Of a stretch of 64,000 nucleotides of DNA, positions 26,001 to 41,000 are shown in pieces. The DNA is taken from positions 3,504,501-3,568,500 of the forward strand of contig CM034131.1 of the NCBI GenBank assembly GCA_019914995.1, in the 5' to 3' direction. Source of the DNA: Acanthochlamys bracteata. Its lineage: Eukaryota; Streptophyta; Magnoliopsida; Pandanales; Velloziaceae. A program made the position numbers and the translations under genes. The notes beneath the pieces were generated by a model. It was not told the DNA's origin. It searched no databases and was given only the letters and a program-made list of their open reading frames with translations. The stretch's first letter is position 1. Each line of letters starts with the position of its first letter.

Positions 26001-29000
26001 TTATAATAAGAGATATAGCTGTAACAATTTCTTCTTCTTCATTCAATGGCAACTTTTTCTTCTCCAAGCTCTGCAAAAAGGAGGGGGGGGGAAAAATCTC
26101 TGCAGTAAGTTAGCCAAAGTATTGCCCGTAAGCACATAAGTGAAAGTGACATAAAGCTCAACATTGAGTTAACATTTTATAGTCATACTATGGGTACCCT
26201 CATGTGTACCCTTTTTGTAATTCAAAATCCATCGTCAACCTCCAAACACCCTTTCCAAGATGATGTATCTCATCCCATACAAACTGTATAACAAAGAGAA
26301 GGGTGTACAAAAAGGGGTGCATAAGAAGGTCTCCATAGTATTAGAGAATATTTTATATGAAATGAGTAGAAATACAATGATATTTGAGGTAGACAAAGTT
26401 ATAACTCTGCTAGTAAAGTGTAGCAACTATCAAGAAAAGCCTCCACAACAAGCTAGACCAACGTATCACACTAAGCACATAAATGATGGTAACATAAAGC
26501 TAGACATTGAGCTAACATTTTATATAGAATGACTAGTAAGACAACGATATTTCATGTAGATAAATTATAACCTTTCCTATGAAGAGTAGAAAAGCCTCCA
26601 CAGTAAGTTACAACCAAAGTATCACCATTAGGCACACAAACAATGGTGACATGAAGCTTAATATTGGTGTAAATAAGTCACAGTATGACTAGAAACACAA
26701 TGATATTTGGTGTAGATGGAAGTTATAACCTCTCCGATCCATATAAGAATTTCAAGATTTTGTGACTCCAGAACCACAGTTGAAGCATCTTCACAAAGTT
26801 TACGCAAAGTAGAAGAGCAGGAGCTTGAAGATATTGATTCTGTGATGCCCGTTGCACAGAATAGGCTGCAAAAAAGTTTAAGAGAAAGAAGCATAGGTAA
26901 TGATCATCAGAATCCAAACTAAAACCAAGAGCTTCAATTGAACATAATTCTTACAGAAATGATCTCATATCGCTTGGAGAAGATGACAACCATTTTGAAT
27001 AAGAACCCACAACTTCAGCTACACACTTGTAAACCTGAAACAGACATAACAACTAGATTAAGAAAAAAATGGGGAAAAACATGGTCCACAGCTAGCAAGG
27101 ATCTTGAAATGCATGAAAGTGCTGGAATCTAGATGCATTCAACAATAACTTACAAAGGACATAACACCCTTGAGCTCTTCAGGCCTTTTACTTAATAAAA
27201 TCACCACAAGGCGCTTAATTGCCAAAAAATCAAATGGACGACCACTTTGTAGCACTGATTCTGCTACCTGAAACATGTGAATGATATTTCAAGCATTGTC
27301 AATAAGAACTTCCTCTTCTGTATACATGTGAAAAAAACACATCCTGCAGTAGGTGTAACAAGATTTTGCTACTTCAAATATAATATACAACATAGACGTT
27401 AGTTCTTATGCACCTCATGAGTTATCTGCAAAGTGCATTTGCTAGTCAACAACAAAAGTATTCACACCATTTTAAGTGATCATGTAGAGCACACAGGTGA
27501 GCTATGGTCACAAAATACTAGGAAGAAAGAAGAATGATAATACTATCTCCTCTTACTAGTTCTTTTCGCACGTGCATCATAAACGAATTCGTTATAAATT
27601 TGTTCTTTTTTCTTCCCTTTCTATTTTCAGAAACTAAAAGTTACTTTTATGTGAATACGATAACTTAAAACTAACAAAAAATCAACGGTTAAAAACTTGT
27701 CTTATGTAGATATTCCTTCTATAATAAATTAGTACAGGTTTTCACATTTGCAAGTCAAAATATTTTCTCACAACCCTAGCTGAACGGACCTCTAAACCGC
27801 TTAAATTGCGCAACTTAAAACCATGTAGTATAAGGAGCAACACAAAGCTTGTAAAATAATTTTGAACTATACGAACGTCAATATCTGATCGCTTTAGACG
27901 ATTCAACCCTATATACTCATGCAAGAGAATTTCCTTGGTTATTTCTTTTTCTTTCACTCTCCTACCAACTGTCCCACCCCTTTTGTGCAATATTTTCCCT
28001 CCCATCACCAACAAAACATTTTCTCACCTTTGTTTTACTTAGTTTTCTGTTTTTTTCCTTTTTTAATACTTCTTTCTTTGTTTACTTAGCTTTCTATTTT
28101 TTTCCTTCTTTTATTTGTTTTACCTTTTATTATTTTAATTTGCTCTTTATTTCATATTAGTTTTTTTTCCACTCACTAGTCTTTATGTATTTTGTTTTAC
28201 TTTTCATCTAGTTTAAGCTTTTCATTCATTTTCTCACAATTTTAAATATTAACATTCAATAGTGAACTTTTAGATATCTTGGAGAATGGTTTCGGTTTGC
28301 TTTGCGCATTGGCTCATAACAATACTAGTAAGTTATCTGCCCCTAGCTTAGCTCAAGTCTTACGATATCGTTTGGAACATATGAATACCTGATACTAAAC
28401 AGATAATGAAATTTGTAATATTGATTCGTTTGATTTGCTTTAAAAAATAAACACGATTTTTATTTGTTTCGCCTTTTATTTTCTCTACTCTTTGTCTTCA
28501 AATTATTTCTTCTTTCTTTTTCACTTGCTACATTTTATTGTATTTTATCTAGTTTCTACCTTTTGTCGTTTTCTCATAGTTTTAAATATTAAACATTAAT
28601 TAGAAAATACTAACAAAATAAATTTTTTTTAATATGTTAGAGAAGAGTTCGATCAATTCCGTGGTTCACCTCATAACCTTCCTTGACTTAGCTCAGCCCT
28701 TACATCATTATTTTGGACATATGGATACCTAATACATTTCTTTATAGCTAAGTCTGTAGAACATAGTTGTTTCATTTGCTTTCAAAAAATAAGCATGCTA
28801 ATTGCTATTAACTTTCTTAGTTCAACTAGCACTTCTTATATATGAATCCTAAAGCTCTCCTTAAACAGGAAATAGCTTAGCCACTTAACATTATACGTTC
28901 TTTGTACTTATTGCTATTAGCTTAATTTTTATGTACAATTTATTTTGAAATATAATGTTTTATCTAAGTCAAAAAGGTCTCATACCAATATGTTGAAAAG

Positions 29001-32000
29001 GTTGATTCAAATATCTATAAGGTTGATAGGTATATTTTGTGAAATGGATTCATATTTGTGTCTTCTGACATGCTTTATATCTATATATTGATAGTGCAAG
29101 GAAACATAAATTTACTGTTCACTTTATTTTCAACCTCAAAACCAATGCAGTACTTATTTTTTGTTACTCATATATGTCTATTCCTTTGTCGTACCACAAA
29201 CAAATCACATAAAGGGCTCTTTAAAAAATGCAAATTGTAGATTTTACAATGACTTCTGAATAGTAAAAACAACAACAGTCTTAGATAATTAGCAAGGTGT
29301 GTAAATAATCACCATTTTGGAGCAATGATTGTTTTACTACGATGAAAGTCATAGTACATTCTCAAAAAAATGAACAAGACAAGGAATAAAGTGAAATCAT
29401 AGTTTTGGAGCCTCTAATAATGTTTTCTATACTAAACTATTTATAATAAAAGAACATTCTCACCATATTGAGCATGAACATTCGAGCTTCTACCTCCATC
29501 CAAGGAATTTGCAGATCTGTTGAAGCCCATCCACCGGAAAAGAGCTATAAAGGCAATAATAAATTTTACTATTTGAAAAGCGATCCATGCACTAACAGAA
29601 AGCACAAATGGCATATAGGAACTCTTACATTAAGGAGCAATATTTAGAGCAGTTTTACATATAACTAGCATTGCATGACAAAATAGTCGAGAAGAAACAT
29701 TGTCCAAGAACAGAAAATTCTACTATGTTAAGATCTCATCTCCTAGCAACACATTTAGGATACATAATTTTAAAAGACTCCTAGTAAATGCTTAACTGTT
29801 GAGCAATACTGAATTGATGATCAACTCTCACATAACATGAAATTTTGACACATAGATCAACTTACACAAAATCCTACCCTTCAGAAAATATAGAGGAAAA
29901 CAAGAACCAAACTAGAACTGAGAAAGGAATTTAGGGCATGTTCAGTTGTCCAGAAGCATCTTGGAAGTGACTTCTTCCTCAAGGTGGAAGTGAGGCTCAT
30001 CAAGTAACTGAACTTTCTTGAACAATTTGTGTGGTTAGTTGTCTAGAAGTGGAAAAGTCACTTCTACAGATTTGTGATTGTCTTAGGATGCAAGTAGATC
30101 CACTCTTCAACTCCACAACCCTAAGGAGTGAGCCTTCTCGTCCTACTTCTCAAGCTATGAGTTTTCTCTTGTGGTATAGTCATCCAACTTATTTCAACAA
30201 AAAAAAAAAAAAAAAGATCCACTGCTTATACACATTCCCAATATGGGTTTTTCCTTCTTTCTGATAGATTACACCAAGGCGGCTAGTAGAGAGAAAACAT
30301 AAAAGAAAATCTCTTTTCCCTTTCTTTTGGTAAAGATATAATTATATTCATCCCGATCAACATCTAATTTGCTTTTCATAGATATTCATCAAATTGTGTA
30401 GAACTACAGTAAAGCATTCCAAGATCTAATTTTCGTCAATATTTATTCAGATATGAGGCAAAGAACGCCATCCTATAGAAACACTTTGTTTATCATGATG
30501 TCTTTCTTTTCTTTTTCCTTTTTTTATTTTTGGTGCTATTTTGCTTTGTTTCTTCTTGATTTGTCTTTTTGTATTCTACTTTGTATGGTTTGCATTAGAT
30601 TAATGTCTTCCTTATTTGTTTTCTTTGGTTTGGAATGGAGAAAACGAATTCATGTAGCCGACCCAACTCAAGTGGGATAAAGCTTAATTGGTTGTTCATG
30701 TTGTATTTGTTTTCTTTGGTTCATATCAAATACAGACTGACTTTGTACATTTTTTGGTGATTAAAGAAAAAGAAAACATATTATTAATCAGTTGTACGAG
30801 TTATTTCTTTTTCTTTTTTGGCAATAAAATGAATGCATTATGCTTGTTTGTGCATGCGTTAATTGGTTGTAGTAACTTTTTTATTAATTGTGCCCGCCAC
30901 ATTGAAAATGTACTTGTAGTAGGAATTATTGTTAACCTATTAACAAAGCAATATACAATCCCATCTCTCCAAAGTTGTCCTTGTTGAGGTGTTTTCATAA
31001 ACAAAAGATATATATAGTGAATTTTAAACAAAAGGAAAGATTATTGTGAGTCCTATCTTAAAAATGGATGCACCAGCTTTGCTTAGACATGCCCAAATAA
31101 TTAATTGAGAGATACAATTCATGTGACTATACAAATAGACAACAAAATCAATTAGCTTATTTTTACACATCGTTGGTCATAATTAAAAAGATAGGACAAT
31201 GAGATAAAAAATAGGACAAAGAAGATTGATTTCAAGATCAATTGACACCATAAGTCCATACTTGTACGGAAATGTTACATGTCTTAATATGTTGAAGCAT
31301 TTAGTTATATGTTAATACACAAAGAAGTTTTACCCTATACTTGAATCTAAGATATTGGTTTTAGTTACATGCCATTACACAAGAAAGTATTACCCTATCA
31401 CTGAAGCAAACATATTGGTTTCTATATTGTAAGGTATGATTGTAAAGGTTCATATTATTCTTTCTTTAGGTTTTTAATACTACTTTCTCATGGTCACCAA
31501 AACTTAGGATAATCTAGGCTTACTTGATGGTACATTACATATTTCCAAATGATACCTCAGAGATATTCTCCAGTGCATAATGGTTTAATTTAAAATGTCT
31601 TAGTGGGTTCTACTCTAGAGATGAAGTTTTCACTTATATTTTGGCCAGCTGGAAAGGATATGCTAATGATTTTTACCGTTCTTAAAATTGTACTGAATAT
31701 AATGGAAGGGCGGGCTTCTAGGGAAGCCACTCAAACAAGGACTAGACAAATTAACAGGATTCTACTATGACTTCTTCTCTTGGAAAGCAAGCAAAATAGA
31801 TTATAAAACTTTCAATAAACCAGTACTAAATGCTACATCGCTACATGTGAATGAGTTTGGCACCAAAATTATTTGCAATCACATGGATAACCACTTCAAG
31901 ACTCTCAAGCAACGGTATAAAAACATTAAAGTTGTCCATGAGTGGTGACTGTTAGAATAGCTAGCTAAGAATTAAAATTTGACAGTAACAAAAAGGAACC

Positions 32001-35000
32001 TAAGAAAAGCATATGATACTACTTTATTTTGATACATGCATGTAGTATTGAAAGTGACTGACTGTTGCGTCTTTGTATGACACTACTAAATGATACATAT
32101 GATACTAATGTACGAAACATATGATATAGAGTTTTCGAAATTGTTTCTTTTTTTCCCTTTATTTTATGTTTTAGTTTTTATTTGTTTCGCTGAATCTAAT
32201 CACTAAAATGATGTTTAATGTGATTTTTTAATATAGAATAATCTCAAAGCTAATCAATCACCTACTAAATTTAAGAAGATAGCAGATCTATGCAGGGTTG
32301 ACAATGTAATTGGTGCATATGGGAAATCTTGTTATGAAGACTTTGCAACTAATCCAGCTCAAGAAAAAGACGCCTTCATCAAAGATCAAGTCTTCCAAAA
32401 CTCTAATGTACCTAATATCTCTGAAAGCATCTCAAGTTCTGCTCCAGCAGCATAAGCACAGAGACCTTGTTTTTCTATGCCATCTTCATCTAAGAATGGA
32501 AAAGTAAATCAAAGGTTTGATCCATTCAAGAATACTTGAGCATTCCGTAAGTGAACAAGATTTAGAGCAAGCAAGGTTGCTGAGAACATAGGTGGGTTGA
32601 GAGTGGCCTCTAGCAAGGTCTTTGAATGCTTTACAAGAACCTGTAGTGTAACCCATAAAAGGAACATTCTTTCCCATCCCTAAGGCGAGGAGATTTCATT
32701 ACTTAAGTTAGCTTAACAAAGGGTGAACAGCCTTAAATGAATCCAAGCCAACTTATTGGCCAATGTATTGCAAGAATAGTGGAATGGTTCTTATTCACTT
32801 TCGCCCCTCAAGGTTTTACCTTTATGGTTGATTGGTCATAACTAGGGAGGAGGGGGCGCATTCCAGAAAACACTACACTAAAAGATACAGCTTGTAGACA
32901 TTAGCACGTACCCATAAAAAATATGAATCCTAAACAGTAGCATTATGTATCCCTTCATCAATATAATAGTAACTAATTAAGATTGAAGACATACACCCAT
33001 TAGTTCATGTATAATCCAAAGTGTCACTGGACAAGCTTCAAACCCAAGCTGTATAAATCTTATATCTATACTTGTATATGATTCTTGTTCTTATTTAAAA
33101 TCATGCGGGGAATTGTGCTTGTAGTTTTATGATTACAATTTATTTTTTATATTTAAGCTAGATTACGTTTTGATAAGTATATGTTTTAATCAAATCTGAT
33201 GACCCTTGATTGACTGCACACAAATATGCTGGTATGCTGCTAGTTGGCTCAATTAAAAGGGTCTTGATTCGAGTGTTCGATTGTTTTGGAGATGTTTGAC
33301 TCAAGCCCAAATTAAATCCACTTGAAGAGATCCTTTTTTGCAAAACAGAAAGATATCTCTCTTTTGTTGAATGATACAGATGGTTGGTGGTGGTGGTAGT
33401 AGAACAGCCCACCAGCTCTCTCTCCTCTATTGCAACCAGCAACGGGACAGCTCTCTTCTACTTGCTTTTGTTCTTGTCTCGATTCAACTGTTTAGATCAA
33501 CCTCCATTGCTCCCCTAAACTTATTTCCCGTGATTTGAGCCTAGAGCTTTGATTTTCCCTTTGGTTTTATGCTAAACAATCTTTCTTGGGGACTAAATTT
33601 ATGAGATAAGCTAATTCATGCTATTACTATCTTGAATCATTGTATTTATGAAGGATTTGGTAAAACCTTACATGAGAGGTCAATCAAATTCTAAGAGACC
33701 ATGGATTGTACCATGTGCCTCAACCACCAACTCCTCTAAACTCATTTTCATATTTCTACTGAATTTTTTTCAAGTATGGTATTACGAGTAGGTGTGTAGA
33801 TTCGTCACCTTTATATGATTTTACTTGTTGATCTTACTTTTCTAGAATTATTCAGACTTTTCCAGAACTGAAATTGGAGGGTTTTTGTGATTGTTTGCTT
33901 GAATATCACATAAATAGTATTGTAAAAGGTTTTTTTTCCCATTTTTGGCATTATTCAAGAATTTTTCTGCACATACTATGCACTCATTTTTACAGAAAAC
34001 TAGTGCAATAACAAACTTGATTTAGTTATATATCTTGTTCAAGTAAGTGAGTGCCAGACAATTATCTTACTGCCCACATGTTGTATATAAAGTCGATTTC
34101 AGATGGTAACTAGACTTGTAAGCAGTTGTTCTTGTGCTAATCCTTTTTTGGACCGAGTCTGGTTCACTAATAGCTTATGGTTTTCTTCCCTGCTGTAAGA
34201 GTGTGTTGTTTTTAATCTCCAGTTTAATTGACTCATATGCTCTGGTCTCCTTCTTGTGTTTGCAGGGTTGTATTACATTCAAGTTTGATTAATTCATATT
34301 TTTTTGTTTACTTACTATGTGTTATAGTTGTGTGCTAAACTCAAGTCCAAAGTAATATTACGAAACATACTACTGTTTAGGATAGCATTTGCTAATGCCG
34401 TTTTATGTATTATTGTGATCAACAACCTAGTGTGTCTGGTTATCAGAATGAACGTTGGACACAAATTTATCAATATCCAGCAGCTTCAAATCATAAGTGT
34501 AGGAAACAATAAGTGGTAGTAAGGGCATTTATGCATTTTCAGGAGAGCCTTCATCAAGTTCAAGTTCTTATTCTCTTGCTTGCAATGTGTTTGGAACCTG
34601 GAGACCCTGAGACAGGAACATCAGCAGGACCGACCTTTTACTAGGTATCAATCATGCCTAGAACATTGTCCAAAATACTACCCGATAGGCCTTCGGATTC
34701 CGGGTACCTATACATCTTTAAGTTTTCTGCACATTTATGTAGGATTCAAGAAGGTTTCAGATTCAGAGTTAGCTTAGCAAGTTCTTTCCTACTCTGATTT
34801 CTCTCCATATTTATATTATTTCTACAGTTTTAGCTCTATTAGAAGTTTGGAAGTCTTTAGGAGGTTTAAGGGTCTGTATAGTGGGATATTTTATCATATT
34901 CTCAATAGATATTGTGTATCTTCTTGTGGATTTGGTACTTCTCCATGGATGTAGAACTTATCCCTCTTTAGTGCAATACGAGAGAAACCTCTTTTTTGGA

Positions 35001-38000
35001 TTTTTATCATAAACCTACATGTAGTGCTCAACCGGCAGCATCAGACCAGATGTTTCAATCTCATCATAAGGTTCTTTCCATATTACTTTTATGTTTCTAG
35101 TTCTATTTAATTTATAACTAGATATTTATTTTAAAAATAAAAAACACACTCACTCAATACTTTCAAGTTTGCGTGGAAAATGAAAAAGTAATTCATTTTA
35201 TGATAAAGTAATAGTCAGTTCTAAATTATATGCATCATTAACTTCTATGTTTTGTACTAGTAACTACTTGGAAAGTTGTCAATACTTCCATATATAACTA
35301 ACTGCCATAACTTACAATAACTCATTTTCTTCTCCACATTTCCATTGTCAACTAAAGAACTCAGGAGCAAACAACTATGCAGAAAGACCACTTCCCAAAA
35401 GGTGACTTCTTTACCATTTCTAAAAAGTCACTTCTATCACTTCTCGAAGTCACTTTTTCTCAAGCAACTAAACATGCCAGGCCTTATTATGATTCGATCT
35501 TCCCCTTTTGACAGGTAATGAAAATATAGCTATTGCAAGATGACAAGAAAATTATGTAACTATTTCGTCTTCACATGTATTTGAACCGAAAGATCACGAG
35601 GGCATGTTAAATTACTGCAATTTAATGGCTTAACAACTAGGAATATTCACAAAATGTAGTTACACTACAAGTGCAACATACAAACACAATCACAATTACT
35701 CCAACCATGTAGATATCTAACGACATTAAACCACAAAAGGTATAAACTCATCATATCTGTGAAGGTGACGAGCAATAAAGTAAGTTTCTAACAATTCAAA
35801 CTGTCAATGTGCTTTAAAATGTTGTACTAAAATACCTTTCGAACAAATGATGCCGGTCCTAAGAGCTGACATGTGTCAACTAAAACTTCCTCCATATTCA
35901 TTCTAAAGTGAGCAAAACCATCAGGAATGTCTACAGTCCCAGTACCACTATCAATGTAAGAGTCATCAACCTATAAATAGCAACGGATAAAACAAAAGTT
36001 ATGTTTGTGAAACCATTATGGTAAATCATATGACAAGAAATTACGCATTTAACACTTGGATAATTATTATCCTTCTTGTCATAGTTGCATTTGCATACAA
36101 ATTGACCATGAATCCAATCCACAAAAACCATATCAAAAGCAACAATGTATGCTCACTAGGAACTTAAAAATGCAAGCATTGATATCATTCTCGCTAATGA
36201 AAACCATTTTGCCTAAGCATAGCCAAGCAACATAAAAATACAAACATGTTGTGCCAATCATTCAAGGACCTTTCCTTTTTCGTAGTGCTTGAAAACAGAA
36301 CTATAGAAAAAACGGAAGATGAGCAAAATGAACTTCTTCAATTTCTAAAATTCACAGAGAAATACTAAGATGTCATAACCATAATTGAACCAAATGAATG
36401 ACGGAACATGTCAAGCCATAACAAGTACACAAGCAAGTCCAAAAGCAATACCCATAATGGTACTAAGTCAATACACATGATCCTTCTCATGTCATGAAAC
36501 TTACAAGGCCTTCTTTTAGATGTATTGCACATGCATTATGTTAAAATCTAGGTTCTTTTCCGTTGTTCTTGTCCAATTACTTTACAATGTCTTAGATAAC
36601 ATACTTGAAGTTAGAGGCATATTAATCAGCAACTTCCTACTTAAAACAGAAGCATCTTTGGAGCTTTTGCAAAATATTTTTAACTAGCCACAGACCAAGC
36701 ATACCATCACTAAACTTCGCAGGTCCTAAATGCAACAACTATAATATTTCAGTTCATTAAAAACTGAATGTCCAGGAACAGAGGAATAGAGTAACAAGAC
36801 ACAATGTGCCAAACAACCAACAAGTGATTTCTACATGAATATGCAAAATAAGAAATACCAAGCCAACACCTGAGCACGGGACAGTAGAGCGTCCAGCAAA
36901 GCAGTAAAAATAGGGTAAAACTTCTCTTTATTAACTGCCTTGTCCATGTCCAATCCCAGAAGATACGTGGCCAAACTGCACCTATATATGAACAAATAAA
37001 GACCAAAATTAGATTACAATTCTCACAAGAGGATGACTACAAAAACAGAAAACAGCACAAGTATTTGAATGTCCAAATATATACAACAGAAGAAGTGGAG
37101 CATACATAGCAGAGGAAGGAAAACTGGTAAATGAAGTTCAATTTAGCATCCGTATCCAAACAGCATATCAACAAATGCATGCCTATTAAAAAGCTTGAAT
37201 CTCAAGGTCTGACATCTCCTTCGTTAATAATACCGATCACAAATTGTAACAAGGATTTATATGACATTGGATACAGGATAATTGCAAGTTCAGTATAAAA
37301 GACTTTAAAAGTCCAGCAGATCACCGGATCACTGAGGCAAATTTGTATGGGCTCTAATTTTGAAATCTTTGTGCAGGTTTCTCTTTGAATTATTTTGGTT
37401 TGTTCTGTTTTTTTTTTTTGGGTAAAAAGCATTATAATACAGACAGGTCTTGATATAAAGTTACCAAAAGCTCAGGCTTTGCTTTCTGCCACCTGAGCTA
37501 ATCAAGATAGAGTTAGTAGAGGTCATATATTAGAAGATTGATGTTTCTCCTTTGAGCCTAGACATCTTCACGTTTGCCTTTATTTTAGAAAAGATAATTT
37601 GAAATCAAGTGCATTTAAATGTTTACATATTAGTATGAGTTACTCCAATCAAGCCTCTTGATGTATAATCTTTTTCTTATGTTGCAAACTTCGAAAACAC
37701 AATCAAATAAACAAATTTTTAAAAAATTCCAAATTTGAAACAGTACGAATTAAAGACAAAATAGAAAAAGGAACAAATAGTTAGATACACAGAAATTTCA
37801 ACAATATTATTTGAAGCTTACTAATTGAAATGAAATTGCCAAAAAGGTTTAACACTTAGACTATTTTGAGACTGAAATAACAGACTTCATAATATCTTAC
37901 AAGTTGTTTGTTAACTCATTTAAGATGTCCGTCCAATGCATGGGGCCTATGACTAGATCTGACTGTGGACAACTAAAGCAACAAAGCAGCACCAATTCAA

Positions 38001-41000
38001 AACAATGATGTGAAGGTTTACCAGAACTGCAAGGTGGAATCTGAAATCTCCCAGTCTTCACTTGGGAAAGTAATGCAACTGCATTAAGTGGATACGTAGT
38101 TCAGAATAACATAGGGAGTCAAGTTTAGGTTAGCAAGTCTTGTCATCAGGAAAAATGGCAGCTATTGAAGCAGAAGTAACATATTCCACTAAAGATACTA
38201 CCTCAGAATTGAATCTGCAAGAAGAAGAGATTCTTTTGTTGCTTCAGCAATCAGAGATGGGGCCTGATGAAAGAAAAGTTCACTGAAATTACAAATTTAC
38301 ACAGAAACTGTTCTGGGTAGCTAAGAAAATTAGCAATAAGCTAGCATACAATATTTAGAACAAGAAAATATAAGATCTTTATCATCAAGTGTATACCAGT
38401 GTAAGAAACTAGACCAACAAAAATATAGCAACATAGGGGAAAATGCAGACTCCTTACTTACTGCCTGCCCAATTTCTGACATCAAACATGCTAAGCCACC
38501 AATGACTTTCTCATCTCTATTGGCAAGAGCAGGTTGAAGAAGTATTTCTCTAATATATTGCACTCTTAATAAGAAAACCTGAGGTAATCCCTGTAGAAAC
38601 AAAATTGTCATGTAGATGATGATGATGATGATAATATAAACAAATAACCCGATTGTAAGCAGTACAAACATGTATTCTTAGGTAAATAAGAAGCAACAAT
38701 AAATATAGAGAGATCTCAGTCAGAATGTGAATGGAAACTATATAATGGAAGTGGTGTTCAAAGCCATTAGCATGACAGATAAAACATGCTTCCTCTTTGA
38801 TCGAGATATCATTCCTATTAAGTACAAAAAGATGATGAAGCAAATCTTCACTCCCAAATAATCTTTGTAGTTGTCAATGTGGGTGGAGAAACCGAATAGA
38901 AAAACTAATATCAAGTTGTATCCACTCATTTGATAAGAAAAGAAGACATGCAACGCCAATTCCATTTAAGGACCTGCTTTGCATACCATAACAAATAGAA
39001 CATAAAGGAAAATAAAAACCTTCTCTTAGTGTCCAACTCCCCTACCTCAAATCCCTAAACCCTAAAACTAACAAGTCCTAAGTACTGATCAGTCCATATG
39101 AAGTCCATACTTGAGTTGCATATAACAAAACTTTGCCAAAAAGTTTTGACTTTGATGTGCAAAATTTGTCTCTGGCAAAAATTTATATTTTGATTTAAAG
39201 CAAGGATCTATATGTAAACATCATTTTAGTTGTAGGGATTCAAATGTAACCTTTGACAGATTGATCATGAACTTTTTTGGTAAATTCCTTTTATCACCCA
39301 GTAACCTCTTGAAAGATCGAGGAGATGTAGGAATCGCGAAACACTGGTTTTAATCTATATTGAATTAATTGTCCATATGTACCTCATTTCTGTTGACGAT
39401 CTCAGTGAGAACTTCAATGGCAACAGCAAAAGAAGATGGAACCTTGCAGCAAAAAACAATAGGTAAAAGCAAGTTAAGTAAAGAAAGTATCTTACAGGGA
39501 AAGAATGAACGCCATACCTGCAGTGAAGTGAAAACAAAATTTAAAAGAGGGTGTGTTGGCAACAATGCAGATGGAATCTCTGAGAAGCATCCTACCTTAG
39601 CCTGAAACATGAAAAGCAAAGTCCTATTTAAAGGTGATATGTCAATTGTTAACTATAGGATAACAGAAATAGAACAAATACACTAACAAGTGGGATGGAG
39701 GTATAAATCATAGTTGTCAAAGGGGCCAAGTAACTCCGGTTTTTAAAGATCTAAACTAAACTGGTTCAGCACACACTAACAGTTTAAAGCTAAGGGCGTG
39801 TTTCAAATGCACGTAACTGAGCGCGAAAATAGAAAGTAGGAAGTGAAGTTTCTTCAAAAATAGGTTGGAAGTGAAGTTTAGATTTTGTGTTTCAATTATT
39901 TTTTGAAGTGGAGTTTAGTTTGTGTTTTTCAATTCTATTTGGAGGTCCGTGTATAGTGTCACGGGCCTAGAGTTTTACCTTGGCTCGTGCGGCACTTAGT
40001 CACGATCCTTTGTGGCTAAGTCAGCCTTTCCCCAAAACTGCTATCAAAGATCGCTAAAGACTTTGTGGCAAGAAGGGACTTAAGAGAAGAGATGAAAGCT
40101 TACAAGAGAGAGCTTTGAAGAGAATGCTTTATATATAGCTATGCTAGTATTACAACTCTTGCTTGATCTATTTGATTTTCTTCCTGCCCCAAATGAGAGC
40201 TCATCCTCCCTATTTATAGTTTCTCCACCTCCTCAACGGACGGTGGAGATTGTTTTGATCGGACGGTGGAGAATACATGATCCAAAACTTTCTTATAAAA
40301 TATCCCTTACAAGAGTCTCCACCATTCTAGAGTATTCTCTAGCCTATGCCAATTATCCTTTGTCTAGAGTATTCTACCATACTCTAGACTTTGCCTATGC
40401 ACAATATAAATTTACCTAGGCAAAAAGCATTTTACCAAGGTAATTTTGATGGAGAGAATAGCCAAAATAGCCATACCGTGACAATAGTGATGCTGAAGTG
40501 GAGTTCTGAATTCCTTATAACACATTAAAACACATAAACTACCTGGAACTCCAATTATGTCGGGAGAAACTAAAGTTTTGGGCATTTGAAACACACCCTT
40601 AGATTAGAGTTAGCAATTTAGATGGTTTCCTACTTTTTGACAATTATATTTTTCACTTGTTTTTCTCTTTGACTAGTTCAATCTTCCTACATTAGGATAC
40701 CATATTTCCTTCCTTATTTTTATAGTAGTTAAGGACTCAACTCTTTTCTTTAGGGCTTGTCTAATTATATAGTGTAAGCCCGATGGCAATGACAGAATTG
40801 ATTTGAATAAACTTGACACTCTTTTCTACTTTTCATTCTCAGGTAATCTTTAGGAACCAACAAACTTTAATGCCTAATTCTTCTGGGTATGCATGCAATG
40901 ACTCAACAGAACATTACATTAATCTGGTGTTCGAGTGACGAACCAATAGAGTAAATGAATCTTTTATTTTGGGAATTACGCAAGACTTAATAGAATAATT

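Noticed and set aside
30453-30987. Plus-strand frames of 75 and 99 codons in importin intron 11
   Set aside because: T-rich DNA giving Phe/Leu-rich products; inside the decayed Harbinger element and without motif.
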